NCBI RefSeq assembly: GCF_027922265.1
Contig: NZ_BSFI01000008.1
Span: 636,001-700,000 of the forward strand
Reading direction: 5' to 3'
Length of the DNA stretch: 64,000 nt
DNA from: Hansschlegelia plantiphila
GTDB lineage: Bacteria; Pseudomonadota; Alphaproteobacteria; Rhizobiales; Methylopilaceae
Part shown: positions 52,891 through 63,604 of the stretch, piece by piece
How positions within the stretch are numbered: position 1 is the first letter of the stretch
Layout of the letters: each line of letters begins with the position of its first letter
The notes under the pieces: model-generated
Seen by the model: only the letters and a program-made list of their open reading frames with translations
Databases searched by the model: none
What the model was told of the DNA's origin: nothing
Made by a program: the position numbers and the translations under genes

Positions 52891-54024
52891 ATGATCTTAG
52901 CGGAGCTGCCCTTCGACTCCGGGACGATGCTCGCCGGTCTGAAGCGCTGGGTCGAGCGTGAAAGCCCGACCTTCGAGCCTCACGCGGTCAACGCGATGAT
53001 GGACCTCGCGTCGGGCGATCTCGCCGCCGCCGGCGCCGTCGTCGAACGCATCGCCGGTCCCGCGGGGCTCGGCGACTGCGTGCGGGCCTCGTTCCCGCAT
53101 CCGCGACGCGGCGAGCCCGGCGTGCTCGTCATGGGCCATCTCGACACCGTCCACGCCCTCGGAACGCTAGAAAAGCTGCCGTTCCGCCGCGAAGGCGAAC
53201 TCGCTTACGGCCCCGGCGTCCTCGACATGAAAGGCGGAATCTTCCTCGCCCTGGAAGCGATCGCCACGCTGCGGCGGATAGGCGTCGAGACGCCGCTGCC
53301 GGTCAGCATGCTGCTCACTTCCGACGAGGAGATCGGAAGTCCCGGCTGCCGCGCGATCATCGAAGCGGAGGCGGCGAAGCACGCCTATGTGCTCGTGCCG
53401 GAGCCGGCCAACCTCGACGGCGGATTGGTGACCGGCCGCTACGCCATCGCCCGCTTCGATATGGAGGCGACCGGCCTGTCGAGCCATGCCGGCGCAGATC
53501 TTCGGAAGGGCCGTTCGGCGATAGCCGAGATGGCGCGCCGCATCGGCGATATCGAGGCGATGACCGGCGACGACTGCACCTTCAGCGTAGGGGTCATCCA
53601 TGGCGGCCGCTGGGTCAACTGCGTGCCGCAATCCTGCAAGGCCGAGGCCCTGAGCATGGCGAAGCGGCAGCGCGACCTCGATGACGGGGTGGATCGCATG
53701 CTGGCGCTGACCAGCGTCGATGCGGACGGCATGGGGTTCCGTGTGTCGCGCGGCGTGACGCGGCCGGTCTGGGAGCCGAGCGCGGCGACCATGGCGATGT
53801 TCGAGATCGCCCATGAGGTCGCGCGCGACCTCGGCTTCGAGCTGACGCACGGCTCGGCCGGCGCCGGCTCGGACGCCAACTTCACCGGCGCGATGGGAAT
53901 CCCGTCGCTCGACGGCCTCGGCGTCTGCGGCGAGGGCTGGCACACCCTTCAGGAGCACATCGTGGTCGACAGCCTCGCCCAGCGCGCCCGGCTCATGGCC
54001 GGTCTGCTCACGAGATTGTCGTGA
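52891..54024 (+). CDS. M20 family metallopeptidase (glutamate carboxypeptidase-like)
   Basis: 377-residue zinc aminoacyl hydrolase resembling carboxypeptidase G2: metal and catalytic sites in MGHLDTVHALGT, VLDMKGGIFLALE, LTSDEEIGSPGCR, VPEPAN, and a dimerisation His in SSHAGADLRKG. SAGAGSDANFTGAMGIPSLDGL contains the family's late ligand region. It removes C-terminal or N-acyl amino acids from small substrates. ATG at 52891. Its stop overlaps the GTG of the amidase gene, so the two hydrolases are made together. Confidence 0.88.
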   Translation: MILAELPFDSGTMLAGLKRWVERESPTFEPHAVNAMMDLASGDLAAAGAVVERIAGPAGLGDCVRASFPHPRRGEPGVLVMGHLDTVHALGTLEKLPFRREGELAYGPGVLDMKGGIFLALEAIATLRRIGVETPLPVSMLLTSDEEIGSPGCRAIIEAEAAKHAYVLVPEPANLDGGLVTGRYAIARFDMEATGLSSHAGADLRKGRSAIAEMARRIGDIEAMTGDDCTFSVGVIHGGRWVNCVPQSCKAEALSMAKRQRDLDDGVDRMLALTSVDADGMGFRVSRGVTRPVWEPSAATMAMFEIAHEVARDLGFELTHGSAGAGSDANFTGAMGIPSLDGLGVCGEGWHTLQEHIVVDSLAQRARLMAGLLTRLS

Positions 54025-55496
54025 GCGCGCTCCGCCCGGCCTTCGACGTCGCAGGCGGCCTCGTCGCGCCGGACGTGGCGATCCCCGAACTCTGCGCGCC
54101 GGGCTGCGCGGCGCTCGCGCGCCTGTTCCAGGGAGGCGAGGCCTCATCGGTCGAGATCGTCACCGCCCATCTCGACCAGATCGACGCGCTCAATCCGGCG
54201 CACAACGCCATCGTCACGCTGCGCGATCGGAAGGACATTCTGGCGGACGCGGTCGCCGCCGACGAGGCCCGGATGCGCGGCGCCGCTCAGGGGCCGCTCG
54301 CCGGCCTGCCCGTGGCGTTCAAGGATCTTCAGCCGACTAAAGGCCTGCGCACCACCTTCGGTTCGCCGCTGTTCGCCGATTTCATCCCGGAGGAGGACAG
54401 CCTCACCGTCGCGCGGGTGAAGGCGGCCGGGGCGATCGTCATCGGCAAGACCAACACGCCGGAGTTCGGACTGGGCTCGCACACCTACAACACGGTGTTC
54501 GGCGCCACGCGGAACGCGTTCAACCCCGCCCTCAGCGCCGGCGGGTCGAGCGGCGGCGCAGGCGTCGCTGTCGCGCTCAGGATGCTTCCCGTGGCCGACG
54601 GCTCCGACTTCGGCGGCTCGCTCAGGAATCCGGGCGCCTTCAACAATGTGTTCGGCTTCCGCCCGTCGCTCGGGCGCGTGCCGAACGTGCCAGCGAAGGA
54701 CGCGTTCTTCGGCCAGTTCTCGACCGACGGTCCGATCGCCCGCACGGTCGAGGATCTCGCGACGCTGCTCTCGGTCCTCGCGGGCTATGATCCGCGCTCG
54801 CCGATCGCGAGCGCCGACGAGGGCTTTCGCTACGAGGACAGACTGGACGGCGCCGAAGCGTTGACGCCGAAGGTCGCCTGGCTCGGCGACCTCGGCGGCA
54901 GGCTGCCGACCGAGCCCGGAATCCTCGACATCTGCGAAGCCGCGCTGAGGGCGATGGAGCCTGCGGGCTGGCGGATCGAGCCGCTGACGCCGGCGTTCGA
55001 CTTCGCAGCGCTCTGGCGCGCCTTCGTCACGCTGCGCGGACTGGCGGCGCTCGGAAGCCATGGCCGTTATCGCGCCGACGCCGGCGGATACGCCAGGCTC
55101 AAGCCCGAGATGCGGTGGGAGATCGAGCAGGCCGAGAAGCTGTCGGCCGACGACATAGCTGCGGCCGCGCTGGTGCGCTCGGCGTGGCGGGAGACCGCGC
55201 TTGCGCTGCTCGAACGCTTCGACGCGCTGGCGCTCCCCACCGCGCAGGTGTTTCCCTTCCCCGTCGAATGGGACTGGCCGAAGGCGATCGCAGGTCAGGC
55301 CATGGACAGCTATCACCGCTGGTTCGAGGTCGCCGCGCCGGGATCGATGTCGGGCTTCCCCGTCGTCAACCTGCCGACGGGCTTCGCCTCCGACGGTCGG
55401 CCGATGGGCGTCCAGCTGATCGGTCGTCCGCGCGCCGACCTCGAACTTCTACGGATCGCGGCGGCCTATGAGGCTGCGGCGCCGCGGACCGGCTAG
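54021..55496 (+). CDS. Amidase (amidase signature family)
   Basis: 491-residue Ser-cisSer-Lys hydrolase. The catalytic Lys is in PVAFKDLQPTKGLRTT, the cis-Ser and nucleophilic Ser in SAGGSSGGAGVAVALRMLP and GSDFGGSLRNPGAFNN. The mostly helical remainder and GVQLIGRPRADLELLRIA end are typical. It hydrolyses a carboxamide to acid and ammonia; together with the M20 enzyme and the Opp importer this suggests use of amide- or peptide-like compounds. Starts with GTG overlapping the previous stop; its 3' end overlaps the convergent aldolase-like gene by three bases. Confidence 0.92.
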   Translation: MSALRPAFDVAGGLVAPDVAIPELCAPGCAALARLFQGGEASSVEIVTAHLDQIDALNPAHNAIVTLRDRKDILADAVAADEARMRGAAQGPLAGLPVAFKDLQPTKGLRTTFGSPLFADFIPEEDSLTVARVKAAGAIVIGKTNTPEFGLGSHTYNTVFGATRNAFNPALSAGGSSGGAGVAVALRMLPVADGSDFGGSLRNPGAFNNVFGFRPSLGRVPNVPAKDAFFGQFSTDGPIARTVEDLATLLSVLAGYDPRSPIASADEGFRYEDRLDGAEALTPKVAWLGDLGGRLPTEPGILDICEAALRAMEPAGWRIEPLTPAFDFAALWRAFVTLRGLAALGSHGRYRADAGGYARLKPEMRWEIEQAEKLSADDIAAAALVRSAWRETALALLERFDALALPTAQVFPFPVEWDWPKAIAGQAMDSYHRWFEVAAPGSMSGFPVVNLPTGFASDGRPMGVQLIGRPRADLELLRIAAAYEAAAPRTG

Positions 55497-56569
55497 ACGG
55501 TCTTGCCGCGCGCCAGCACCGGGATCTCGCCCACGATCCTGTCTCCGCGCACCGTGACCAGCCGATCGACCAAGTTCACGACGACGCAGACGTGGTTCGG
55601 CACGATGCGGACGACTTCGCCGACGATGGGGCGCGCCGCCGAGCCCGACAGGTCCAGGAAGCCGTGCTCTTCCGAGAGCGCGTTGATGCGAGCGTGGGGG
55701 TAGTCGAGCACGAGGCCGTGGCCTGCGAGGCCGCCTGGATCGCTCGTCAGCGTTTTCGAACCCGCGTCGACGATCCCGCGTTCCGGCCCGGCGCGGCTCA
55801 CGACCGTCGCGTAGACCGAAAGCGCGCAGTCCTGCAGCGTCGCCACACCCGCCGCCATCTGCATACGGTCGTTGAAGATGTATGTGCCCGGCCGATGCTC
55901 GGTCGCGCCCTCCAGCGCGCCGAGATGCGCGAGGTTCGGCGAGCCCCCGGTCGAGACGATGCGGGCGACGAGACCGGAGTCCCGGAGCCCGGCGGAAGCG
56001 GCGTCGAGAAAGACCTGCGTCTCCGGCCAGCGATCCGGCGGCGGATAAAGCAGAAAGCCGGCGAAGCTCAGCCCGGGCGTCTCCGCGATGCGCTTCGCGA
56101 GCGCGACCGCCTCGCCCGGGGTCTCGACGCCCGCCCGCTTCATGCCGGTGTCGCATTCCACGACGACGGCGAGCGTCCGGCCTGCGATCGCGGCCGCGCG
56201 CGGCAGGCCGTCCACGGTCGTCACGCTGTCGGCGGCCACCGTGACCCGGACGCGCCGCATCAGCGCGCCGAGCCGGCCGAGGTTCCGCTCGCCGAGAATG
56301 TTGTAGCTGATCAGGATGTCGTCGAGGCCGGCGGCCGCCATCACCTCGGCCTCGCCGAGCTTCTGGCAGGTGACGCCTTTCGCGCCTGCTGCGATCTGGA
56401 GCTTTGCGAGCGTCGGGGATTTGTGGGTCTTGATATGCGGCCGGTTCGCGACGCCGGCCCTGTCGCAAAGCGCCTGGACGCGCGCGACGTTCGCCTCGAC
56501 GACGTCGAGATCGACCACGACCGCGGGAGTTCCGAACTCCCGCTCGATCATATCGGCGAGCGGCGTCAC
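55493..56569 (-). CDS. D-threonine aldolase/D-serine dehydratase-like PLP enzyme
   Basis: 358-residue fold-III PLP enzyme of the alanine racemase N-terminal family. PLP lysine in RPHIKTHKSPTLAKLQ; the loop VECDTGMKRAGV; phosphate-binding STGGSPNLAHL. The metal site near the C-terminus is SEEHGFLDL plus the H-x-C pair in PNHVCVVV, as in D-threonine aldolase and DSD1-type D-serine dehydratases. GTG 56569 is the likely start because it overlaps the amidohydrolase stop by four bases (GTGA); an ATG at 56614 is open but lies inside that gene. It cleaves or deaminates a D-beta-hydroxy amino acid. Confidence 0.88.
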   Translation of the reverse strand: MTPLADMIEREFGTPAVVVDLDVVEANVARVQALCDRAGVANRPHIKTHKSPTLAKLQIAAGAKGVTCQKLGEAEVMAAAGLDDILISYNILGERNLGRLGALMRRVRVTVAADSVTTVDGLPRAAAIAGRTLAVVVECDTGMKRAGVETPGEAVALAKRIAETPGLSFAGFLLYPPPDRWPETQVFLDAASAGLRDSGLVARIVSTGGSPNLAHLGALEGATEHRPGTYIFNDRMQMAAGVATLQDCALSVYATVVSRAGPERGIVDAGSKTLTSDPGGLAGHGLVLDYPHARINALSEEHGFLDLSGSAARPIVGEVVRIVPNHVCVVVNLVDRLVTVRGDRIVGEIPVLARGKTV

Positions 56570-57744
56570 GAGGCGATGCGGCCGAACGGCGACCCTTCCG
56601 ACGAACGCCACCACCTGCCCTTCAGCACGACGCCCTCCGGGACGATCCTTCGATTCCCGGTCATATGCTCGCCGACGACGTCGACATAGTCGAATGCGCC
56701 CTCCCGAACGGTGAGGATGGCGGCGTCCCCGAGCGAGCCCGGCTTCAGCGAGCCGTATTCAGGCCGCCGCAGCGCAAAGGCGGCGTTGACCGTCGAGCGG
56801 CGGACGACCTCGGGCAGCGCCATGCCGAGGCAAAGAAACTTCGACATGGTGGTGACCAGATCGAAGGCCGGCCCGTCGATGCAGAGCTGGTGGACGTCGG
56901 AGGAGATCGTGTCAGGCTCGAACCCCTGCGCGAGCATCACGCGCGCCGTCCTGAAGGAGAACGAGCCCATGCCGTGGCCGATGTCGAACAGCACTCCGCG
57001 CTCGCGCGCCTCGATCACCGCGCGCTTCACCGTGCCCTGTGCCGTGCAGGGCGCGTTGGGAAAGGGGCGGAACGCGTGGGTCAGCACGTCGCCCGGCCGC
57101 AGCATGGCGAGCACCTCTTCGTAAGAGGGCGGCGGGTGGTCGATATGCGCCATGAGCGGCATGCCAACCTCCTCCGCCACCTGCAGCGCGGCGTTCAGCG
57201 GGGCGGTTCCCTGATCGCCCGAGGCGTGCAGGCCGACGCGGACCTTGATGCCGACGACGAGGTCGCGGTTGGCGTCGGCGACCCTGGCGGCCTCGGCCGG
57301 CGCCATCAGGCGCGGATTCTCGCTCTCCCCAACCATGATCGACTTCGAAAACCCGAAGATGCCGGCGAAGGAGACGTGGAGATAGGCGAGCACGCGCGCC
57401 TCCACGCGCTCGATCACATGCTTGCGGAAGCCGGGCCAGTTGCCCGGCCCGGCGCTGCCGGTGTCGATCGAGGTGGTGACGCCGGAGAGCCGGCCGTAGT
57501 CGTCGGGATCGACGCCGAGGGACGTGCCGCCCCAGTAGACATGGGTGTGGAGGTCGATCAGGCCGGGCGTCACGATCGCGCCGGCGACGTCGCGGATCTC
57601 GGTTCCCGGTCCGGCGGGAAGGTCCGGACCGAACGCCGAGACCTTGCCGTCCGCGAAGGCGACGTCGGCCACGCCGTCGAACTCCTGGCTCGGGTCGATC
57701 ACGCGTCCGCCGCGCAGGATGAGGTCGTGCGTCACCGCCGTCAT
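56566..57744 (-). CDS. Amidohydrolase/deacetylase family metallohydrolase
   Basis: 392-residue TIM-barrel amidohydrolase. HxH metal motif in PGLIDLHTHVYWGG; the carbamylated Lys position in VVGIKVRVGLHASG; later His residues in LMAHIDHPPP; the Asp in TISSDVHQLC. It matches the group labelled amidohydrolase/deacetylase, related to dihydroorotase-like and N-acyl-D-amino acid enzymes. Coupled by ATGA overlaps to oppF upstream and the aldolase-like gene downstream, so a peptide-type importer and two D-amino-acid-directed enzymes share one mRNA. This suggests a D- or N-substituted amino acid substrate. Confidence 0.88.
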   Translation of the reverse strand: MTAVTHDLILRGGRVIDPSQEFDGVADVAFADGKVSAFGPDLPAGPGTEIRDVAGAIVTPGLIDLHTHVYWGGTSLGVDPDDYGRLSGVTTSIDTGSAGPGNWPGFRKHVIERVEARVLAYLHVSFAGIFGFSKSIMVGESENPRLMAPAEAARVADANRDLVVGIKVRVGLHASGDQGTAPLNAALQVAEEVGMPLMAHIDHPPPSYEEVLAMLRPGDVLTHAFRPFPNAPCTAQGTVKRAVIEARERGVLFDIGHGMGSFSFRTARVMLAQGFEPDTISSDVHQLCIDGPAFDLVTTMSKFLCLGMALPEVVRRSTVNAAFALRRPEYGSLKPGSLGDAAILTVREGAFDYVDVVGEHMTGNRRIVPEGVVLKGRWWRSSEGSPFGRIAS

Positions 57745-58750
57745 GCCCGCGCCCCGCTCAGCAGCGGGTTGTCCTCCGCCGGCCTGTCGTTCAGATGGCA
57801 GGCGGCCTCGTGGCCCCTCTCGACCTCCCGAAGGCGGGGCTCCTCGGTTCGGCAGCGATCGAACGCGTAAGGGCAGCGGGTGTGAAAGCGGCAGCCCCTG
57901 GGCGGATTGATCGGGCTCGGCACGTCGCCCTTCAGTATGATGCGGCGGCGCGGCGCGTCGGGATCCGGCACCGGAACGGCCGAGAGCAGCGTCTCGGTGT
58001 AGGGGTGGCGCGGACGCGCGAATATCTGCCGCTTGGTTCCGATCTCCACGATCTTGCCGAGATACATCACCGCGACGCGGTGGGTCATGTGTTCGACGAT
58101 CGCCAGATCGTGGCTGATGAACAGCAGTGCGAGACCCAGCTCCTGCTGCAGGTCGCCGAGCAGGTTCACGATCTGCGCCTTGACCGACACGTCGAGAGCC
58201 GAGACCGCTTCGTCGCAGACGATGATGTCGGGCTCGGCCGCGAGCGCACGGGCGATGCCGATACGCTGGCGCTGGCCGCCGGAGAATTCGTGCGGCCAGC
58301 GGCCGAGCGCCTCGCGCGGCAGTCCGACCTTGTCCATCAGCGCGTTGAGCTTGCGGTCGCGCTCGGCGCGGCTCTTGGCGAGGCCGAAATTGTTCATCGG
58401 CTCGGCCAGCGCGTCGCGCACGCGGATGCGCGGGTTGAGGCTCGAGAACGGGTCCTGGAAGACCACCTGGATTCGACGGCGCATCGGCCGGAGCGCGCCC
58501 GACGACATGTCGTCGATCCGGACGCCGCCGAGCACCACCTGCCCGGCGGTCGGCTTGAGCAGCCGCAGGACGGCGCGGCCGACCGTGGACTTGCCGCAGC
58601 CGCTCTCGCCCACGATCGACAGCGTCTCGCCGCGCTCGACGCGAAACGACAGCCCGTCCACCGCATAGACGAAGCGGCGGACGCCGCCGAACAGGCCGCG
58701 GCCTAGCGGGAAGTGCATCTCGAGGTCGTTCACTTCGAGCAGGGAGGCGC

Positions 58751-58754
<4 letters not shown>
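57741..58754 (-). CDS. Oligopeptide ABC transporter ATPase OppF type
   Basis: 337 residues. Walker [20 protein letters not shown]-loop [12 protein letters not shown], signature [16 protein letters not shown], Walker [13 protein letters not shown], switch [10 protein letters not shown]. The C-terminal oligopeptide/dipeptide extension has the four-Cys-type motif ([21 protein letters not shown]) that binds an Fe-S cluster in some members. Starts with GTG at 58754 overlapping the oppD stop. Works with OppD and the two permeases at 59886-61744. Confidence 0.92.
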
Positions 58755-59743
<989 letters not shown>

Positions 59744-59832
59744 CAGGTTCGCTCCGGCCGTTCGGCCGCTAAGCCCGCGCCTTCGCGCGAGCGCCGATGG
59801 CTACGGCGTCGAGCTCCACGCCCAAGTCGTGG

Positions 59833-59858
59833 ATGCCCGACCTGCTGCGGTCGGGCAT
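59833..59858. repeat. Palindromic hairpin in the opp intergenic gap
   Basis: ATGCCCGACC, loop TGCTGC, GGTCGGGCAT: perfect 10-bp stem, flanked by GTGG and GACG. GC-rich GTGGATGCCCG/CGGGCATGAC elements are scattered in many alphaproteobacterial genomes as REP-like units. It may stabilise or attenuate the permease part of the mRNA relative to oppD-oppF. Confidence 0.6.
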
Positions 59859-59885
59859 GACGAAGCGAGTCCGGCCGCGCAGCCA

Positions 59886-60803
59886 TCACAGGCTCTTCGC
59901 CATGCGGGGGTCGAGCGCGTCGCGCAGGCCGTCGCCGACGAGGTTCACGGCCAGCACGGTGAGCGACAAAAAGGCGGCGGGGAAGAACACCAGCGTCGGC
60001 TTGACCTGCCAGAGCGCCCGGCCCTCGGCCATGATGTTCCCCCAGGACGGCGTGATCGGCGGCACGCCGGCGCCGATGAAGGACAGGATCGCCTCCACGA
60101 TCATCGCGGAGGCGCAGATGTACGTCGCCTGCACCGTCATGGGCGCGAGCGTGTTCGGAAGGATGTGGCGGATGACGATCATCGGCGTCGACGTCCCCGC
60201 GGCGACGGCTGCGTCGACGTAAGGCTGCTCGCGCAGGGAAAGGACCACGCTGCGCACGAGGCGGGCCACGCGCGGAATCTCGGCGAGGGTGATCGCAATC
60301 ACGACGTTCTGCAGGCTGCCGCGCGTGAGCGCCATCAGCGCGACCGCGAGCAGGATGGGCGGAATCGACATCATCCCGTCGATCAGCCGCATGAAGACGC
60401 CGTCGATCCAGCGCACCATGCCGGCGACGAGACCGACGGCGAGACCGAGCGCGGAGGAGAACAGCGCGACGAGGAAGCCGACCGCGAGCGAGACCCGCGC
60501 GCCGTAGACCACGCGCGAATAGAGGTCGCGACCGAGCATGTCGGTGCCGAACCAGGCCTCAGCGGAGGGCGGGCGCAGGCGTTTCGAGGTGGCGAGCGCG
60601 CCGGGGTCGACTGTGCCGAGCCACGGCGCGAACACGGCGAAAAACAGCATCACGACCAGCAATCCGGCGCCGAAGGCGAGCGACGGCCGGCGGCGGATGA
60701 AGCCGGCGAAGCCCTTCAACGGCTCGCGGGCCGGCAGGACGTCGGGAAGCTCCTCGGCGATCGCGAGCCCAGGCGGCGGGGCGAGGCTGATCGCGGCGGC
60801 CAT
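59886..60803 (-). CDS. Oligopeptide ABC transporter permease OppC type
   Basis: 305-residue inner-membrane permease. The N-terminal OppC_N helix is at LAFGAGLLVVMLFFAVFAPW, and a typical periplasmic GTDMLGRDLYSRVVYGARVSL follows. The cytoplasmic EAA-like loop is PYVDAAVAAGTSTPMIVIRHILPN, and the end motif is VNLVGDGLRDALDPRM. Overlaps the oppB stop by one base. With OppB it forms the peptide channel. Confidence 0.92.
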   Translation of the reverse strand: MAAAISLAPPPGLAIAEELPDVLPAREPLKGFAGFIRRRPSLAFGAGLLVVMLFFAVFAPWLGTVDPGALATSKRLRPPSAEAWFGTDMLGRDLYSRVVYGARVSLAVGFLVALFSSALGLAVGLVAGMVRWIDGVFMRLIDGMMSIPPILLAVALMALTRGSLQNVVIAITLAEIPRVARLVRSVVLSLREQPYVDAAVAAGTSTPMIVIRHILPNTLAPMTVQATYICASAMIVEAILSFIGAGVPPITPSWGNIMAEGRALWQVKPTLVFFPAAFLSLTVLAVNLVGDGLRDALDPRMAKSL

Positions 60804-61744
60804 CAGTAGCGGATCCGCGGGTCGACGAGGGTGTAGACGAGGTCGACCCCCAGGTTCACCAGCACGTAGACGAGACTGAACAGCAGCACCACGCCTTGGA
60901 TGACGGGGTAGTCGCGCCGCAGGATCGCGTCGACGATGAGCCGGCCGAGGCCCGGGATCGCGAACACGCTCTCCGTCACCACGGCGCCGCCGATCAGCAG
61001 CGCGACGCCGATGCCGATGACGGTGACGATCGGCACCGCGGCGTTCTTCAGCGCATGCACGAAAAGGATCGCCCGCTGGCCGACGCCCTTGGCCTTGGCC
61101 GTGCGGATGTAATCCTGGCTCAGCACGTCGAGCATCGCGGCCCGGGTGATCCGCGCGATCAGCGCGATGTAGACGAAGGCGAGCGTGACGGAAGGCAGGA
61201 TGAGGCTCGACAGCCACGGGCCGACACCGCGCGCGATCGGCTGATAGCCCTGCACGGGAAACCAGCCGAGCTTCAGCGCGAAGACGTAGGCGATGAGGTA
61301 GCCGACGACGAACACCGGCGTGGAGAAGCCGAACACCGCGAAGCCCATCGCGGCGCGGTCAATCCAGGTGTCGGCCTTCCAGGCGGCGATCACGCCCATC
61401 GGGACGGCGACGGCGACGGCCATGACCAGCGTCATCAGCATCAGCGAGAGCGTCGGCTCGACGCGCTGCGCGATCAGCGTGGTGACCGGCATGTTGGTGA
61501 AGATCGACGTGCCGAGATCGCCGTGCAGGATCTGGAAGACCCATTCGACGAAGCGCACGAGATAGGGCCGGTCGAGGCCAAGCCCCTGCCTGATCTTCTC
61601 GACGTCCTCCGGCGAAGCCTGGTCGCCGGCGATCACCGCCGCGGGATCGCCCGGCGCGATGTAGAGCAGGCTGAACACGAACAGCGCCACGATCGCCATG
61701 ACGGGGATCGTGGAGAGCACGCGGCGGAGGATGACGGAGGTCAT
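60803..61744 (-). CDS. Oligopeptide ABC transporter permease OppB type
   Basis: 313-residue permease. First helix VLSTIPVMAIVALFVFSLLYIAPGDPA, then GLGLDRPYLVRFVEW and GDLGTSIFTNMPV (DLGxS motif). The EAA loop is DYIRTAKAKGVGQRAILFVHALKN and the end is GVDLVYTLVDPRIRY, all hallmarks of OppB/DppB. Begins 13 bp after oppA ends. Confidence 0.93.
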   Translation of the reverse strand: MTSVILRRVLSTIPVMAIVALFVFSLLYIAPGDPAAVIAGDQASPEDVEKIRQGLGLDRPYLVRFVEWVFQILHGDLGTSIFTNMPVTTLIAQRVEPTLSLMLMTLVMAVAVAVPMGVIAAWKADTWIDRAAMGFAVFGFSTPVFVVGYLIAYVFALKLGWFPVQGYQPIARGVGPWLSSLILPSVTLAFVYIALIARITRAAMLDVLSQDYIRTAKAKGVGQRAILFVHALKNAAVPIVTVIGIGVALLIGGAVVTESVFAIPGLGRLIVDAILRRDYPVIQGVVLLFSLVYVLVNLGVDLVYTLVDPRIRY

Positions 61745-61757
61745 CGCCCGCGCTCCG

Positions 61758-63353
61758 TCATGCCTTGGTGACGTCCCAGAAGAACGGCAGCGGACCCTCG
61801 CGGACGCCCTGCACGTCGTTGCGCCACGCCTGATAGCTCAGGAAGAAGCCGGTGACGCCGTAGACGACGTCGTTCACCGCGGCCTCGTTGGTCCTGGCGA
61901 GCGCGGCCTTCTCAGCTTCGACGTCCGCCGCCGAGAACCATTCGGCGATGCCTTCCTCCGTCTTCGGGCTGTTGGGCCAGCCGAACCAGGCCTTCTCGCC
62001 GTTGGCGCGCAGCGCGTTGTAGCCGGCGGGGGACAGGCAGTCGGCGCCCGCGTGCCAGGTGTGAAACATGTTCCAGCCGCCGTCTTTCGGCGGCTTCTTC
62101 GAGGCGCGGCGCGAGCCGACCGTGCCCCAGTCGGTCGCCACGAAATCGACGGTCATGCCCATGCGGCGAAGGAGGTCGGCGGTGACGTCGCCCTGCGCCT
62201 TGGTGATCGACTGGTCCTGCGCCACGACGCAGGTGACCGGCTCGCCGGCGTAACCCGCCTGCTCCAGCAGCTTCTTGGCGGCGTCCAGATTTTTCATCTT
62301 CATGATGTCGCCGCCCTGCTCCGAATAGAACTGGGTCCCCGGGGTGAAGAAGCCCGGCATCGGCTTCCACAGCGCGTCGTCGGAGCCGACGATCGCGCGC
62401 ATGTAGTCTTCCTGGTTCATGGCGGTGAGCACCGCGCGCCGGATCTCGACCTTGTCGAACGGCGGATAGAGGTGGTTCATCCGGAACGCTCCGACATTGC
62501 CGAGCTTATCGGCGATGTCGACCGTGACGTCGGAGGCGCCCTGCAGCACCGGCACGAGATCGGAGAGCGGATTCTCCCACCAGTCGATCTCTCCGTTCTG
62601 GAGCGCCGACAGGGCGGTCGCCGGGTCCGGCATGATGATCCATTCGATGCGGTCAAGCATCATGCGCTTGCCGCCGGCGAGCCAGGAGGATGGCTCGTCG
62701 CGGGACTTGTAGTCCTCGAACTTCTCGAAGACCGCGATCGCGCCGGGAACCCATTCCTTCTGGGCGAACTTCATCGGCCCGGAGCCGATGTATTCCTTGA
62801 TCTGGGTGAAGGGATCAGTCTGAGCGAGGCGCTCAGGCATTACGAAGGAGCACGGCGCGTTGTTCTTGCCGAGCGCGAGCAGCATCTTCGGATAGGGCTG
62901 CTTCAGCGACCATCTAAAGGTCAGGTCGTCGACCGCGACGAGCTCGTTCTGAAGCGCCTTGATCATCAGGCCCATCGGGTCACGCGCCGACCAGCGGGCC
63001 AGACTCGCGACCGCGTCTTTCGCAAGCACCGCCTCGCCGTCGTGGAACTTGAGCCCTGATCGAAGCTTGAAGGTCCAGACCAGACCGTCGTCGGAGACCG
63101 TCTCGGACTCCACCATCTGGCGTTGCGGCTGCAGTTTCTCGTCGACGCCGTAGAGCGTGTCCCAGACGAGCGCCGCGGCGTTCCGGACGACGTATTGGGT
63201 GCCCCAGATCGGATCGAAATTGGCGAGGTTGGCCTGTGGGACGAATTTGAGCGTCTTGCGCCCCGCCTGCGCGATCGCCGGGGCTGACAGGCCGCCCGTG
63301 GCGCCGATGAATCCGGCGGCGACCGAGGCCTGGATGAAGCTGCGGCGATCCAT
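61758..63353 (-). CDS. Peptide ABC transporter substrate-binding protein (OppA type)
   Basis: 531 residues. The N-terminus MDRRSFIQASVAAGFIGATGG has the twin-arginine pattern (RRSF), so Tat export is likely, unusual but common for alphaproteobacterial peptide-binding proteins. The SBP_bac_5 core starts LKFVPQANLANFDPIWGTQY and includes TFKLRSGLKFHDGEAVLAKD and the late EIRRAVLTAMNQEDYMRAIVG. Start ATG 63353 is set by AAGGGG eight bases upstream. First gene of the leftward opp operon; it decides substrate choice, probably peptides or D/N-substituted amino acids. Confidence 0.93.
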   Translation of the reverse strand: MDRRSFIQASVAAGFIGATGGLSAPAIAQAGRKTLKFVPQANLANFDPIWGTQYVVRNAAALVWDTLYGVDEKLQPQRQMVESETVSDDGLVWTFKLRSGLKFHDGEAVLAKDAVASLARWSARDPMGLMIKALQNELVAVDDLTFRWSLKQPYPKMLLALGKNNAPCSFVMPERLAQTDPFTQIKEYIGSGPMKFAQKEWVPGAIAVFEKFEDYKSRDEPSSWLAGGKRMMLDRIEWIIMPDPATALSALQNGEIDWWENPLSDLVPVLQGASDVTVDIADKLGNVGAFRMNHLYPPFDKVEIRRAVLTAMNQEDYMRAIVGSDDALWKPMPGFFTPGTQFYSEQGGDIMKMKNLDAAKKLLEQAGYAGEPVTCVVAQDQSITKAQGDVTADLLRRMGMTVDFVATDWGTVGSRRASKKPPKDGGWNMFHTWHAGADCLSPAGYNALRANGEKAWFGWPNSPKTEEGIAEWFSAADVEAEKAALARTNEAAVNDVVYGVTGFFLSYQAWRNDVQGVREGPLPFFWDVTKA

Positions 63354-63604
63354 GAAAGTCCCCTTCATGGCCGGCGTCCAGGGACGCTGGCGTCCTGCAT
63401 GCCACGAGAAGGGCTGCAGAGATCGTGCCATTCGGGCGGCCCTGAGCTTCGTCGCCGAAACGCGTCGCGGCGGGTCCGGATGAGCAATCGATCGCCATCG
63501 GCGCCGCGTATTTGTGCGCGCCCAGTCGCTAGGCGTTTCCGGTTTGCGGCCTATGATCGCCCCCGCCGCGCAGGACGCGGGACGGCAAGCAAGAGGGGAT
63601 CGCC

